DNA of 64,000 bases. Source: an uncultured Acetatifactor sp. (GTDB lineage: Bacteria > Bacillota > Clostridia > Lachnospirales > Lachnospiraceae). Shown one piece after another: positions 56,858-64,000 of the stretch; within the stretch, counting starts at the first letter, position 1, and each line of letters begins with the position of its first letter. Location: assembly GCF_910585425.1 (NCBI RefSeq), contig NZ_CAJUCP010000009.1, forward strand, positions 53,056 through 117,055. Reading direction: 5' to 3'. A program made the position numbers and the translations under genes. Under the pieces are notes generated by a model. The model was given only the letters and a program-made list of their open reading frames with translations, was not told where the DNA came from and ran no database searches.

Positions 56858-57218
56858 CAGGACTTTTACCCAGGAGGAGCTGAACACTATCGTGCAGGAT
56901 AGGCTGGCGAAGGAGAAGGCGAAATATGAGAGGCAGCTTGCTGACATGCAGGCGGAGGTGGGGCGGCGCGAGAAGAGGCTGGATGCCAGGGAGAGGCTGA
57001 GGGAGAAAGGCCTGCCGGCCGATCTGGCCGACCTGGTAAGGCTCGATGACGATGACGCGTTCAACAATTCTCTGGAGCTGCTGGAGCGGACATATAAGAA
57101 CAGGCAGCCCGATGCGCGTTCCGGTGGGGGCAGCGGCGCGACGCGCCATGGGTATGAGCCGATGGGCGGCAGCAGCGTAACGGCCGATCCAATCAGGGAG
57201 GCCATGGGGCTGAGATAG
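56847..57218 (+). CDS. Phage scaffolding protein (DUF4355-like)
   Basis: A 123-residue protein with an N-terminal FTQEELNTIVQDRLAKEKAKYE, a coiled-coil to about 60 (RQLADMQAEVGRREKRLDAR), and a Gly/Ser-rich end. This is the pattern of DUF4355/minor head scaffold proteins, always encoded just before a major capsid gene. They guide capsid assembly and are then removed. ATG 56847 follows GAGGGCACAGGGG. The capsid gene starts 13 nt after its stop. Confidence 0.82.
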   Translation: MEDSRTFTQEELNTIVQDRLAKEKAKYERQLADMQAEVGRREKRLDARERLREKGLPADLADLVRLDDDDAFNNSLELLERTYKNRQPDARSGGGSGATRHGYEPMGGSSVTADPIREAMGLR

Positions 57219-57231
57219 GAGGGTATAATCA

Positions 57232-58101
57232 ATGGCGATTAATTTAGTCACGAGATTTCTGCCGTATGTGGACGAACTGTTCTCCACGGAAAGCAAGAAG
57301 TCGCTCCTGACCAACCAGGACTTTGGCTGGACTGGGGCACATACGATCAAGGTATACAAGGTGAGCACTTCGGAGATGAACGACTACAAGAGGAACCCGG
57401 AGAAGGGCTTCACCGGCTCCAGGTACGGGGAGGTGCATGACCTGGATGCCACGACGGAGGAGTTCACGCTGAAGAAGGACCGTTCCTTCACGTTTGCAAT
57501 CGACAAGCTGGACAAGGACGAGACGGCCCAGCAGGTGGCGGCGGCTTCCGCGCTTTCCAGGCAGCAGCGCCAGGTGGTGATCCCGGAAGTGGATGCCTAC
57601 ACCTACGGCGTGATGTGCACCGGTGCCGGGCAGAAGCCTGCCGCGAAAGCGCTGACCAAGGACAACATCTACACAGAGATCATTGCGGGGAACAATGCCC
57701 TGGACAATGCGGAGGTCCCGGAGACGGGGCGCATCATTGTGGTCATCCCTGATGTGTACGTGCTGATGAAGCAGTGCAAGGACATCGTCATGGAGACCGA
57801 CATAGGCAATGATCTGCGGCTTAAGGGCGTCATAGCCATGATAGACGGCTCAATGGTCATCAAAGTGCCGGCGAACCGGCTCCCGAAGGGCTTCGGGTTC
57901 ATGATAGCGCATCCTTGTGCCACGGTGGCGCCCACCAAGCTGGAAGATTATAAGGTGCATGAGGACCCGCCCGGGATAAGCGGCTCCCTGGTGGAGGGGC
58001 GCATCTGCTATGACGCGTTCGTGCTGGAGAACAAGGCGAAGGCTATCTACTACCAGGCGCAGCCAGTAGGACAGGACACGCCTGGACAGGAAACAGGCTG
58101 A
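57232..58101 (+). CDS. Phage major capsid protein
   Basis: A 289-residue protein. The start MAINLVTRFLPYVDELFSTES, the segment KVYKVSTSEMNDYKRNPEKGF and the strand-rich centre with TLKKDRSFTFAIDKLDKDE resemble HK97-fold capsid proteins of Gram-positive phages that follow DUF4355 scaffolds. The C-terminal part (GFMIAHPCATVAPTKLEDYKV, then AFVLENKAKAIYY) ends the domain. About 290 residues is the usual size. GGAGG is 10 nt before ATG 57232. No portal, terminase or tail gene is nearby. Confidence 0.82.
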   Translation: MAINLVTRFLPYVDELFSTESKKSLLTNQDFGWTGAHTIKVYKVSTSEMNDYKRNPEKGFTGSRYGEVHDLDATTEEFTLKKDRSFTFAIDKLDKDETAQQVAAASALSRQQRQVVIPEVDAYTYGVMCTGAGQKPAAKALTKDNIYTEIIAGNNALDNAEVPETGRIIVVIPDVYVLMKQCKDIVMETDIGNDLRLKGVIAMIDGSMVIKVPANRLPKGFGFMIAHPCATVAPTKLEDYKVHEDPPGISGSLVEGRICYDAFVLENKAKAIYYQAQPVGQDTPGQETG

Positions 58102-58111
58102 CATCTGATTG

Positions 58112-58225
58112 AAGTGCCCCGGACGCTCCTATAAGCGGGCCGTTTCCCGTCTCCATTGTCCCGGTTCTCGTAATCGGTTGACCAGACAGATAGACGGCCT
58201 GCTTATAGGAGCATCTGGGGCATTT
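58112..58225 (+). other. Long imperfect inverted repeat after the capsid gene (RNA stem or packaging/terminator site)
   Basis: Arms 58112-58143 and 58194-58225 pair over 32 positions with three G-U pairs and one mismatch when read as plus-strand RNA; they include CGCTCCTATAAGC and its counterpart. The loop is 50 nt. All non-canonical pairs but one are G-U on the plus strand, which favours a selected RNA structure rather than a DNA palindrome. No T-run follows. Confidence 0.6.
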
Positions 58226-58245
58226 CCATATCTGGAGGGAGGGGC

Positions 58246-58437
58246 ATGCACAATCGGAACCATGAGGGGTACCATGACCCCACGGCCTGCATGGCCGTCA
58301 GGAACGTCATGAGGGGACAGGCCAGGGCCGTCCTGACATATCGGATAGGAGAGGCCGTGATTGGGCTGGACGGAGGTGGCAGACGTGACCAACGAGGAAC
58401 TTGTTGTCAGGATAAAGGCCGGGATAGATGTCCCTGA
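58246..58437 (+). CDS. Small conserved phage-type protein
   Basis: A 63-residue protein starting MHNRNHEGYHDPTACMAVRN, a sequence style I associate with short proteins of Firmicutes phages and conjugative elements (RNHEGY-DPTA). GGAGGGAGGGG is directly upstream. The last 17 residues overlap the sigma-factor gene. Function unknown. Confidence 0.65.
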   Translation: MHNRNHEGYHDPTACMAVRNVMRGQARAVLTYRIGEAVIGLDGGGRRDQRGTCCQDKGRDRCP

Positions 58438-59263
58438 GAACATGCTGCAGCTCTGGGAGCAGACGAGGGCTTTCATCCATACGGTGGCCCTGCACTACCA
58501 GGGATATGCAGATCTGGAGGACCTGGAGCAGGAGGGCTACCTTGCGCTGTATGATGCGGTGGACGGGTATGAGCCGGAATCAGGCTGCAAGTTCCTTTCC
58601 TATGCGAAACACTGGATGAGGCAGCGGATGAAGCGCTACATAGACAACTGCTGCCAGACGGTGAGGGTCCCAGGCCACGAACAGAGCAGGCTGCACCAGT
58701 ACAGGAAGATGGTGAACGCCTTCCTTGTGCACCTTGGCCGTAGGCCCACAGAGTGGGAGGTCACCCATAACCTGAATCTGGATGAAAAGCAGCGCAGGGA
58801 CCTGGAATCCGCCATGAGGGCGGCGCAGATAGGGAGCCTTGACGCGGCCCTGCAGGAGGGCGAGGATGGGGATACCGTCGGAGACATGGTGACCTGCAGC
58901 GTGGATGTGGAGATGGATGCCCTGGACCGGCTACAGCAGGAGCAGCTCCAGGCTGTAATCTGGCCCATGGTGGACCGCCTTCCCGGCAGGCAGCCGGACG
59001 TGATCAGGAAGAGGTACCAGGAGGGCATGACGCTGAAGGAGATAGGGGAGGCCTATGGGGTGAACCTGAATGCAATCCGCCAGTCGGAACGTGACGGGCT
59101 GCGGGCGCTGCGCAGGTCCCGCGATTCCGGAAGGCTGCGGGCATTCCTCCCGGAGCTGCTGGAGCCCCAGGCATACCGCCGCAATGGCATCAGGGAGTTC
59201 GACAGGACATGGGAGAGCTCCACGGAGCGGGTGGCCATGAAGCTGGCGGAAAAATGTCACTAG
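58385..59263 (+). CDS. Sigma-70-family factor of the mobile element
   Basis: A 292-residue protein. Region 2 is clear (about 35-95): YADLEDLEQEGYLALYDAVDG, GCKFLSYAKHWMRQRMKRYI. Region 3-like sequence follows (LGRRPTEWEVTHNLNLDE), and region 4 near 195-235 (RKRYQEGMTLKEIGEAYGVN, NAIRQSERDGLRALR). The region 2/3/4 order is that of primary-like or sporulation-like sigma factors, longer than phage ECF-type factors. GGAGG (58372-58376) is 8 nt before GTG 58385. It may switch on late genes of the element, or of a helper phage. The stop codon is inside the right arm-site repeat. Confidence 0.85.
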   Translation: MTNEELVVRIKAGIDVPENMLQLWEQTRAFIHTVALHYQGYADLEDLEQEGYLALYDAVDGYEPESGCKFLSYAKHWMRQRMKRYIDNCCQTVRVPGHEQSRLHQYRKMVNAFLVHLGRRPTEWEVTHNLNLDEKQRRDLESAMRAAQIGSLDAALQEGEDGDTVGDMVTCSVDVEMDALDRLQQEQLQAVIWPMVDRLPGRQPDVIRKRYQEGMTLKEIGEAYGVNLNAIRQSERDGLRALRRSRDSGRLRAFLPELLEPQAYRRNGIREFDRTWESSTERVAMKLAEKCH

Positions 59264-59277
59264 TAGTGTCACTAGTA
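59257..59277. repeat. Right tandem TCACTAGTA sites (candidate integrase arm sites)
   Basis: TCACTAGTAG plus TCACTAGTA at 59257-59277, the counterpart of the left pair at 49647-49667. The sigma-factor stop TAG lies in it. Confidence 0.6.
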
Positions 59278-59384
59278 GAGATTAGGCCGGGATTTCGGTA
59301 GATAATAAAAAAGGCGAGAAACCGCATAAACGCTGGCTTTCTGGTAATAACGCCAACAAGGTAAAACGGCCAAAGCGGGCACCT
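59278..59384. other. Right end of the mobile element, non-coding
   Basis: Between the arm sites and attR no coding sequence is supported. The motif CCGCATAAACGCTGG (59320-59334) resembles CCGCATAAACACTGG at 54961-54975 in the candidate origin region. Confidence 0.5.
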
Positions 59385-59407
59385 TTTTAAAGATGTCGTA
59401 AAGATTT
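59385..59407. other. attR core: 23-bp direct repeat at the right end of the mobile element
   Basis: An exact copy of 49581-49603. Only two of the three 11-bp regulator repeats are reproduced here. The following TTTCCTGACT (59405-59414) also occurs near the left end at 49632-49641. Confidence 0.8.
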
Positions 59408-59442
59408 CCTGACTTTGTCAGAGCGGGGGTGCTGTTTTTTAA

Positions 59443-59513
59443 GCGTCCGAGGAGGAGCTGAGGCTGTTCGATGAAAAGGGCATAGAAATCGTGATTGTGG
59501 GAAAGGAGGAGGG
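59443..59513 (+). pseudogene. Possible coding remnant beside attR
   Basis: Directly after an in-frame TAA the plus strand reads SEEELRLFDEKGIEIVIVG, a natural-looking helix-strand fragment with no start codon or upstream extension, then runs into the response regulator's 3' end. It may be a decayed gene end in the original chromosome. The evidence is only the protein-like composition. Confidence 0.25.
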
Positions 59514-59524
59514 GCCCGGCAGAC

Positions 59525-60211
59525 TCACCCCAGCCGGAAGCCGATGCCGTACACAGTCCGGATATATTCCCGGGAGGCATCGGCTTCCCTGATTTTGCGG
59601 CGCAGATTGCTCACATGGACGTTCACGGTATTGTTCTCGCCGTAATAGCCGCCCTGCCATACCAGCTCGTAAAGGCTTTCCCGGGAATAGACCTTTTCCG
59701 GGGACTGCAGGAACAGGTACAGGAGCTGATATTCATGGGCGGTCAGGGACAGCTCCCGCTGGTTTACCAGCACCCTGCGGGAGTCCGGATAGAGCTTTAT
59801 ATTGCCGTAGGCCAGCGCTTCCGGCTGCTGCCTGGAAGGGCTGCCTGCCCGCCGCAGGGCAGCCTGGATCCGGGCGATGACCTCCTCGGGCTCAAAGGGC
59901 TTGGTGATATAATCGTCCGCCCCGTTTTTTAAGAGGGCCACCTTGTCGCCCAGGGCGCTTTTGGCGGAGAGGATCAGGACGGGGAAGCCATAGTGCCGCT
60001 CCTCCCGGAGCCTGGCCAGCAGCTCTTCTCCGGACAGGCCGGGCAGCATGAGGTCCAGGAGAAGGAGGTCCGGCTCCCCGCGCTCGATAAGGGACAGGGC
60101 CTCCGTCCCGGAAAATGCCTGCAGGGCCTGATAGCCCTGGGCCTCCAGTATCCTGGCCAGCAGGCGGCTGATGTCCGTATCGTCCTCCGCAATCAGAATC
60201 TTGTGCCGCAT
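59525..60211 (-). CDS. OmpR-family response regulator separated from its operon by the mobile element
   Basis: A 228-residue regulator: MRHKILIAEDDTDISRLLA with the acidic pocket, phospho-acceptor Asp in LLLLDLMLPGLSG near 51, Lys in DYITKPFEPEE near 101, and a winged helix from about 125 (LTAHEYQLLYLFLQSPEK, then VNVHVSNLRRKI). ATG 60211 follows GGAGGCGCAGG. The kinase and ABC genes it likely controls lie on the same strand beyond the 9.8 kb element. The three TCTTTA repeats at 49568-49600 are its probable binding site. Confidence 0.9.
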   Translation of the reverse strand: MRHKILIAEDDTDISRLLARILEAQGYQALQAFSGTEALSLIERGEPDLLLLDLMLPGLSGEELLARLREERHYGFPVLILSAKSALGDKVALLKNGADDYITKPFEPEEVIARIQAALRRAGSPSRQQPEALAYGNIKLYPDSRRVLVNQRELSLTAHEYQLLYLFLQSPEKVYSRESLYELVWQGGYYGENNTVNVHVSNLRRKIREADASREYIRTVYGIGFRLG

Positions 60212-60283
60212 CCCTGCGCCTCCTTCCTTCCGGTATGCCCCGGTAAACCGAAACAGGGGCACGTATGCCCCTGCCGCTTCCCG

Positions 60284-61057
60284 TCAGGAAAAAAGCTGCT
60301 CCTCCTGGCGGATCATCATGATGATGCTGGCTTCATAGGCGTTGAGGGCCGCTTCCGCCTGCCGCTCCTCGCTCCATTCCTTGACTTCCCGGGTCTGTAT
60401 CCGCTTCTGTTCTTTCTTCTGCTCTTTGATCTCCTGGGCCATCCGCTTCTGGTCGATCCATTTCCTGGTCAGGCGGTCGTGCTCCAGCCAGTTCTTCAGA
60501 ATCTGGTTCTTCAGCAGCTTATCCTGGAGCCTCTTGGCCTCCGCCCGCTTCTTCAGATATTCCTTTAAAAGCTTTTTCCGGCGGGCCCTCTTTGCGGCCT
60601 CCGCCGCCATGCGCCTGCGCTCCGCGGCCCTCCTGGCGCGGGAGTCGTCCTGCATGCCGAAGGCATAGCCGTAGCACTTCTCCCAGGTATCGTCTATGTG
60701 GATGAACACGAATCTCGGCGCATGGCCGTATACGTTGGCCGCCTTGTTCCTGGCCAGGTAGTCCAGGACCTGCTGCTCGTAGAGCGGGTCTGCCTGCATC
60801 CGCCTGTAAGCGGCATCGGTGATGTCGATGAGCCAGTCCACCCGCCGCTGGGAGGGGTGGGTGTAAAGGTTCCTTACTTTATCGCGGATGTACAGCTTGT
60901 ATTCTGTCAGGGACATGTCTTTCGGGGAAAGGGTGTATTTCTCCAGCATGGCATCGGAGAAGCTGCTGTCCGCCTTTTCCCTGCCGTTTACAGCGGTGCT
61001 CTGTGTGCCGCCCAGTCCGGCTGCGGCAGCGTAACCTGTCTCAATCATATTTGCCAT
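60284..61057 (-). CDS. Hypothetical basic coiled-coil protein
   Basis: A 257-residue protein. The first 120 residues are globular (SLTEYKLYIRDKVRNLYTHP, near 48, and VFIHIDDTWEKCYGYAFGM near 118), and the rest is a long, extremely Lys/Arg/Glu-rich helix (RKKLLKEYLKKRAEAKRLQD and similar) typical of coiled coils. ATG 61057 is preferred because AAGGAGA is 7 nt away; ATG 61063 almost touches it. It reads toward the response regulator gene. Similar proteins are found in Lachnospiraceae as hypothetical genes; no function is evident. Confidence 0.7.
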   Translation of the reverse strand: MANMIETGYAAAAGLGGTQSTAVNGREKADSSFSDAMLEKYTLSPKDMSLTEYKLYIRDKVRNLYTHPSQRRVDWLIDITDAAYRRMQADPLYEQQVLDYLARNKAANVYGHAPRFVFIHIDDTWEKCYGYAFGMQDDSRARRAAERRRMAAEAAKRARRKKLLKEYLKKRAEAKRLQDKLLKNQILKNWLEHDRLTRKWIDQKRMAQEIKEQKKEQKRIQTREVKEWSEERQAEAALNAYEASIIMMIRQEEQLFS

Positions 61058-61228
61058 GGCCATTCTCCTTTCCTGCCATATCTTGCCGGCGGCTCCCGGC
61101 GTAGGTGATTTCCTTTACATTTATATCGGAGAACATGGGGATATATCTTAAGCGCCATGGCATGAAATGTGCCGCTTGGGGCATTAACCGCTCCTGTGCC
61201 CACTGTCAGGCACCTTTTCGGATGCTTT

Positions 61229-61846
61229 TCAGCGGATGAAATGCGTCCAGAGGTGCTCCTCCTTTTCCGGCAGGCCGTAAGCCTCTTTCCCCAGGGCTAT
61301 GCTCTTCATCAGGAAAGCCATATTTTTTGCCAGGGTGCGCATGGTCTGCAGGCCCTCTGCGTCCTGTGCCGCCTCCCCCGGCCCTCTGCCGTGGACGCTG
61401 TTCCAGTATTGGCTGGAGGCCACGGGCATGCCGCTGATGGTGAAGAATTTGTTCAGCTCGTCGAAGGTGGCGGACAGCCCGCCTCTCCTGGCCACTACCA
61501 CGCTGGCCCCTACCTTCATGGTCTTGTCAAAGGAGGTGCTGTAGAAGAGCCTGGTCAGGAAGGCCACCAGAGTGGCGTTCGCGGAAGCGTAGTACACAGG
61601 GCTTCCGACTACAAACCCGTCGCATTCCTGGAATTTGGGGGCCGCTTCGTTTACCATGTCGTTGAAGACGCATTTCCCCAGCTCTGCGCATCTGCCGCAG
61701 GCGATACAGCCCCGGATGTCCTTGTTCCCGATTTGAATGGTTTCCGCCTCGATGCCCTCCAGGGCAAAGGTCTTCTCCATCTCCTGCAGGGCGATGGAAG
61801 TGTTGCCCTTTGGACGGGGGCTTCCGTTGATCAGTAAGACTTTCAT
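61229..61846 (-). CDS. Flavodoxin/NADPH-dependent FMN reductase family protein with Cys cluster
   Basis: A 205-residue protein. The phosphate-binding loop NGSPRPKGNTSIAL near 7-20 marks the FMN reductase/iron-sulfur flavoprotein fold, and GSPVYYASANATLV near 80 binds the flavin. A Cys motif CIACGRCAELGKC near 47-59 could hold an iron-sulfur cluster, as in Isf-type proteins. It reduces flavins, quinones or metal complexes. RBS AGGAGGTATCATC. A promoter lies 68-96 nt upstream. Confidence 0.9.
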   Translation of the reverse strand: MKVLLINGSPRPKGNTSIALQEMEKTFALEGIEAETIQIGNKDIRGCIACGRCAELGKCVFNDMVNEAAPKFQECDGFVVGSPVYYASANATLVAFLTRLFYSTSFDKTMKVGASVVVARRGGLSATFDELNKFFTISGMPVASSQYWNSVHGRGPGEAAQDAEGLQTMRTLAKNMAFLMKSIALGKEAYGLPEKEEHLWTHFIR

Positions 61847-61913
61847 GATGATACCTCCTGGATTTTGGTTTCATTTTTTGATAGAGACTATTGAAATCAG
61901 ACGTTCTTTCTTA

Positions 61914-61942
61914 ATTCTACACTTTATGCGATATATTATCAA
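61914..61942 (-). promoter_or_regulatory. Promoter of the flavodoxin-family gene
   Basis: On the minus strand TTGATA (61942-61937), 17-nt spacer, TAGAAT (61919-61914). Confidence 0.65.
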
Positions 61943-62055
61943 TACCTCAGATTGCTGCTTTGCAAAATTGATCTCCGTGCGTCCGTCATCGCCATACACA
62001 TGTAAACCGTTATCATCATATCCTATGTATGACAGGAAATCAGGAGAACCATACT

Positions 62056-64000
62056 ATGGCGATTGGATATTTGACCATACAGGCGCGGACTGCCCATGAA
62101 GCCTTGCCTCTGGAGGGCGTACAGGTCAGGGTGCTGGACGATGAGGGCAACAGCCTGTACCAGCTTCGCACGGACGAAAGCGGGGAGACCGGGACTGTGC
62201 CTCTGGAGACATTGGACAAGAGCTTTTCCCAGAACCAGTATTTTTCCGGGTTGCCATATGCAAGCTACAATGTGCTGGCACAGAAAGCGGGCTTCGACAC
62301 GATCTATGTCTCCAACATACCCATTTATGACCAGGAGACTGCCGTCCTGCCCCTTGCCATGGTGCCCATGCAGGAGCGGCAGAGGCGGCCTGGGGAGACG
62401 AAGATTTTCGTGGGAAAGCCTGCCGTGGCCATGCAGGAAAAGCGCGGCCAGGTGGGGCGGGCCGACACGGAGGACGGAAGTGGCGCGGCAGAGGGCAGCA
62501 GGCCGATGGAAGCCGGAAGGGAAACGGCTGGCACCGGACGGGCAGATGCTGGGAGAGCTGCTGGTGTCGGCGGAACGATGGAAGAGGGCGGCAGGCCGAT
62601 GGAAGCCGGAAGGGAAACGGCTGGCACCGGACGGGCAGATGCCGGGAGAGCTGCTGGTGTCGGCGGAACGATGGAAGAGGGCAGGCCAGCGGACGGCAGC
62701 CAGGAACCGGCGGCAATGCCGCGATTGACGGGCACGGGGGAATTTGCGGACGGGAATCCGATGGGAGCCCGGAGGAATCAGGGAGGAGCGGGACGGGCAG
62801 ACGGCGGAATTGACGGTTCGACAGACAGGATTCTGCGGCAAGTCGTCATTCCCAACCCAATCACAGTGCATCTGGGGCCTCCCGGCGCGAATGTCTCCAA
62901 TGTACAGGTGTCCTTCCCGGATTACGTGAAGAATGTGGCCAGCAGCGAAATCTATCCCACCTGGCCGGAGGCCTCGCTGACCGCCAACATTCATGCCATT
63001 GTCACGTTTGCCCTGAATCGTATCTACACGGAATGGTACAGGTCGAAAGGATACAATTTCGACATCACGAACAGCACGGCCTATGACCAGTATTTCGTGT
63101 ACGGGCGGCCCATTTATGAGTCCATCAGCAGGATTGTGGACAGAGTCTTCAACGAATACGTCCGCAGGCAGGGCCAGAACGTGCCCTATTTCACTTCCTT
63201 CTGCAATGGCACCACCGTCACCTGTAAGGGCATGTCCCAGTGGGGCACCGTGACTTTGGCCAACCAGGGGTATACGCCGCTGCAGATCCTTCGCTCCTAT
63301 TATCCGAAGGACATCGAACTGGCCAGCACGGACATCATCACCGGCAGCCTGACCTCCTATCCGGGGACGCCCCTGCGGGTGGGGAGCACAGGGCTGGACG
63401 TGCAGACCATCCAGACCTACCTGAACAGGATCCGCAGGAATTACCCCGCCATCCCGGCGATTACGGATCCGGCGGGCACCTTCGGGGAGAGCACCAGGGC
63501 TGCCGTAGCGAAATTCCAGAGCGTCTTCGGGCTGTCACCGGACGGAATCGTGGGGAAGTCCACCTGGTTCAAGATATCCAGCCTCTACAGCGCGGTAGCC
63601 AGACTGGCGGAGCTGGACAGCGAGGGGATTTCCTTAGGGCTGGGCACGGTTCCGCCGAATGTGGTCCTGCGCCAGGGCTCCAGAGGGCAGGACGTGGTGA
63701 CCCTACAGTATCTGTTGAACGTGGTATCGGAATATTACGCCAGCGTCCCGGCCCCGGCCCAGGACGGAATCTTCGGCAGCGGCACCAGGGAGTCCGTCAT
63801 TGCGTTCCAGCGGGCCATGAACCTGGCCGCGGACGGCATCGTGGGGCAGAGCACTTGGCGCAAGCTCTATGACGTATACCTGGGCATCGGTGAGAACGTG
63901 CCGTCCCCGGGGCCCTCTCCTTCTCCCGGGCCATCCCCCTCCCCTGGCCCGTCGTACACGGAATACACGGTGCGCGCCGGAGACAGCCTGTGGCAGATAG
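62056..64000 (+). CDS. Large peptidoglycan-binding/SpoIID-like envelope protein (cut by window end)
   Basis: The 648 visible residues show, in order: an N-terminal beta domain like carboxypeptidase-regulatory folds (about 4-100, ARTAHEALPLEGVQVRVLDD); a Gly/Ala/Arg-rich linker with a 31-residue tandem duplication (about 149-210); a SpoIID/LytB-like segment (KGMSQWGTVTLANQGYTPLQI, near 391); two peptidoglycan-binding domains (about 455-515 and 533-605); a Pro/Ser/Gly linker; and the start of a LysM domain (YTVRAGDSLWQI). No signal peptide is seen. Similar multidomain proteins act in spore coat or cortex assembly; cell-wall or spore localisation is inference. ATG 62056 is preceded by AGGAG at a 9-nt gap. 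Confidence 0.85.
   Translation, partial: MAIGYLTIQARTAHEALPLEGVQVRVLDDEGNSLYQLRTDESGETGTVPLETLDKSFSQNQYFSGLPYASYNVLAQKAGFDTIYVSNIPIYDQETAVLPLAMVPMQERQRRPGETKIFVGKPAVAMQEKRGQVGRADTEDGSGAAEGSRPMEAGRETAGTGRADAGRAAGVGGTMEEGGRPMEAGRETAGTGRADAGRAAGVGGTMEEGRPADGSQEPAAMPRLTGTGEFADGNPMGARRNQGGAGRADGGIDGSTDRILRQVVIPNPITVHLGPPGANVSNVQVSFPDYVKNVASSEIYPTWPEASLTANIHAIVTFALNRIYTEWYRSKGYNFDITNSTAYDQYFVYGRPIYESISRIVDRVFNEYVRRQGQNVPYFTSFCNGTTVTCKGMSQWGTVTLANQGYTPLQILRSYYPKDIELASTDIITGSLTSYPGTPLRVGSTGLDVQTIQTYLNRIRRNYPAIPAITDPAGTFGESTRAAVAKFQSVFGLSPDGIVGKSTWFKISSLYSAVARLAELDSEGISLGLGTVPPNVVLRQGSRGQDVVTLQYLLNVVSEYYASVPAPAQDGIFGSGTRESVIAFQRAMNLAADGIVGQSTWRKLYDVYLGIGENVPSPGPSPSPGPSPSPGPSYTEYTVRAGDSLWQI
62500..62685 (+). 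repeat. Two near-identical 93-bp tandem repeats in the envelope protein linker
   Basis: Units 62500-62592 and 62593-62685 differ at about one position and keep the frame (31 residues each, starting RPMEAGRETAGTGRADAG). The near identity implies a very recent duplication or ongoing slippage. Confidence 0.9.

Noticed and set aside
49581..59407. Complete prophage
   Set aside because: No terminase, portal, tail, holin or endolysin gene was recognised and the length is far below that of a tailed phage.
61058..61228. Possible RNA gene or promoter between the hypothetical gene and flavodoxin gene
   Set aside because: Some inverted repeats (GCGCCATGGC) are present but no terminator, promoter or structured element could be argued convincingly.

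Overview
The window looks like the chromosome of a gut-type, high-GC member of the Clostridia, most probably Lachnospiraceae. The evidence is classic AGGAGG ribosome binding sites, sigma-A promoters (TTGACA-N17-TATAAT type), YtcP/LplB-type sugar importers paired with an AraC-type sensor-regulator, Bce-type two-component/ABC modules, a choloylglycine (bile salt) hydrolase-family enzyme, and a SpoIID/LysM-like envelope protein. This placement is inferred from gene content only; no rRNA or other phylogenetic marker is present. No tRNA or rRNA gene and no CRISPR array was seen.

Layout. 1-1070: the end of an ABC-2 permease, then a small Mor-like HTH gene behind a highly structured leader RNA. 1109-4412: a heterodimeric ABC exporter. 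4434-7541: an MBOAT/SGNH acyl-transfer pair and a small coiled-coil gene. 7753-12973: a Bce-type module (permease, ATPase, kinase, regulator) with a HicBA-type toxin-antitoxin pair lying inside it. 13052-23451: a YdeI-family gene, then a sugar-import operon (two permeases, lipoprotein, AraC-type regulator, putative sugar-active enzyme, MFS carrier). 23470-26645: a DUF6056-like membrane protein and an AbiE-type toxin-antitoxin pair in locally AT-rich DNA. 26669-28772: a bile salt hydrolase-family protein and an unusual phosphodiesterase with a Pro/Ser/Ala tract. 28917-36790: an anaerobic glycerol-3-phosphate dehydrogenase-like operon (two flavoproteins plus DUF1667), a DUF1538/PII-like pair, a GH3 glucosaminidase and a small membrane protein. 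36899-38620: hypothetical and XRE genes in an AT-rich patch. 38824-42137: a thioredoxin/rhodanese/CoA-disulfide reductase cassette facing a Crp/Fnr gene, with a MITE-like element between. 42250-46513: a PadR/DUF4097 cassette, a Nudix hydrolase and an aldo/keto reductase. 46589-60211: a second two-component/ABC module split by a mobile element. 60284-64000: a hypothetical gene, a flavodoxin-family reductase, and the start of a large peptidoglycan-binding protein.

The most remarkable region is 49581-59407, a roughly 9.8 kb integrative element bounded by a 23-bp direct repeat. It carries a tyrosine integrase with an N-terminal zinc ribbon, a convergent type I toxin/antitoxin RNA pair, a CI/Cro-like switch built on a perfect 25-bp palindrome, a primase-polymerase/VirE-type replication protein with an iteron-like AT-rich region behind it, several tiny genes, a phage scaffold protein, a major capsid protein, a 32-bp RNA-like stem and a sigma-70-family factor. 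No terminase, portal, tail or lysis gene was recognised. This composition suggests a capsid-encoding phage satellite rather than a complete prophage. It is inserted in the regulated promoter of the ABC/kinase operon: the repeat copy on the operon side overlaps three tandem 11-bp response-regulator-type repeats, so insertion separates the response regulator gene from its operon while apparently keeping the operator intact.

Other points: an 8-bp P1 helix plus a loop-loop pairing in the 594-733 leader; an in-frame amber codon at the natural start of the SGNH gene; a 10-nt-period purine tract between sugar permease and lipoprotein genes; and inverted-repeat operators in front of the HicBA and PadR genes.
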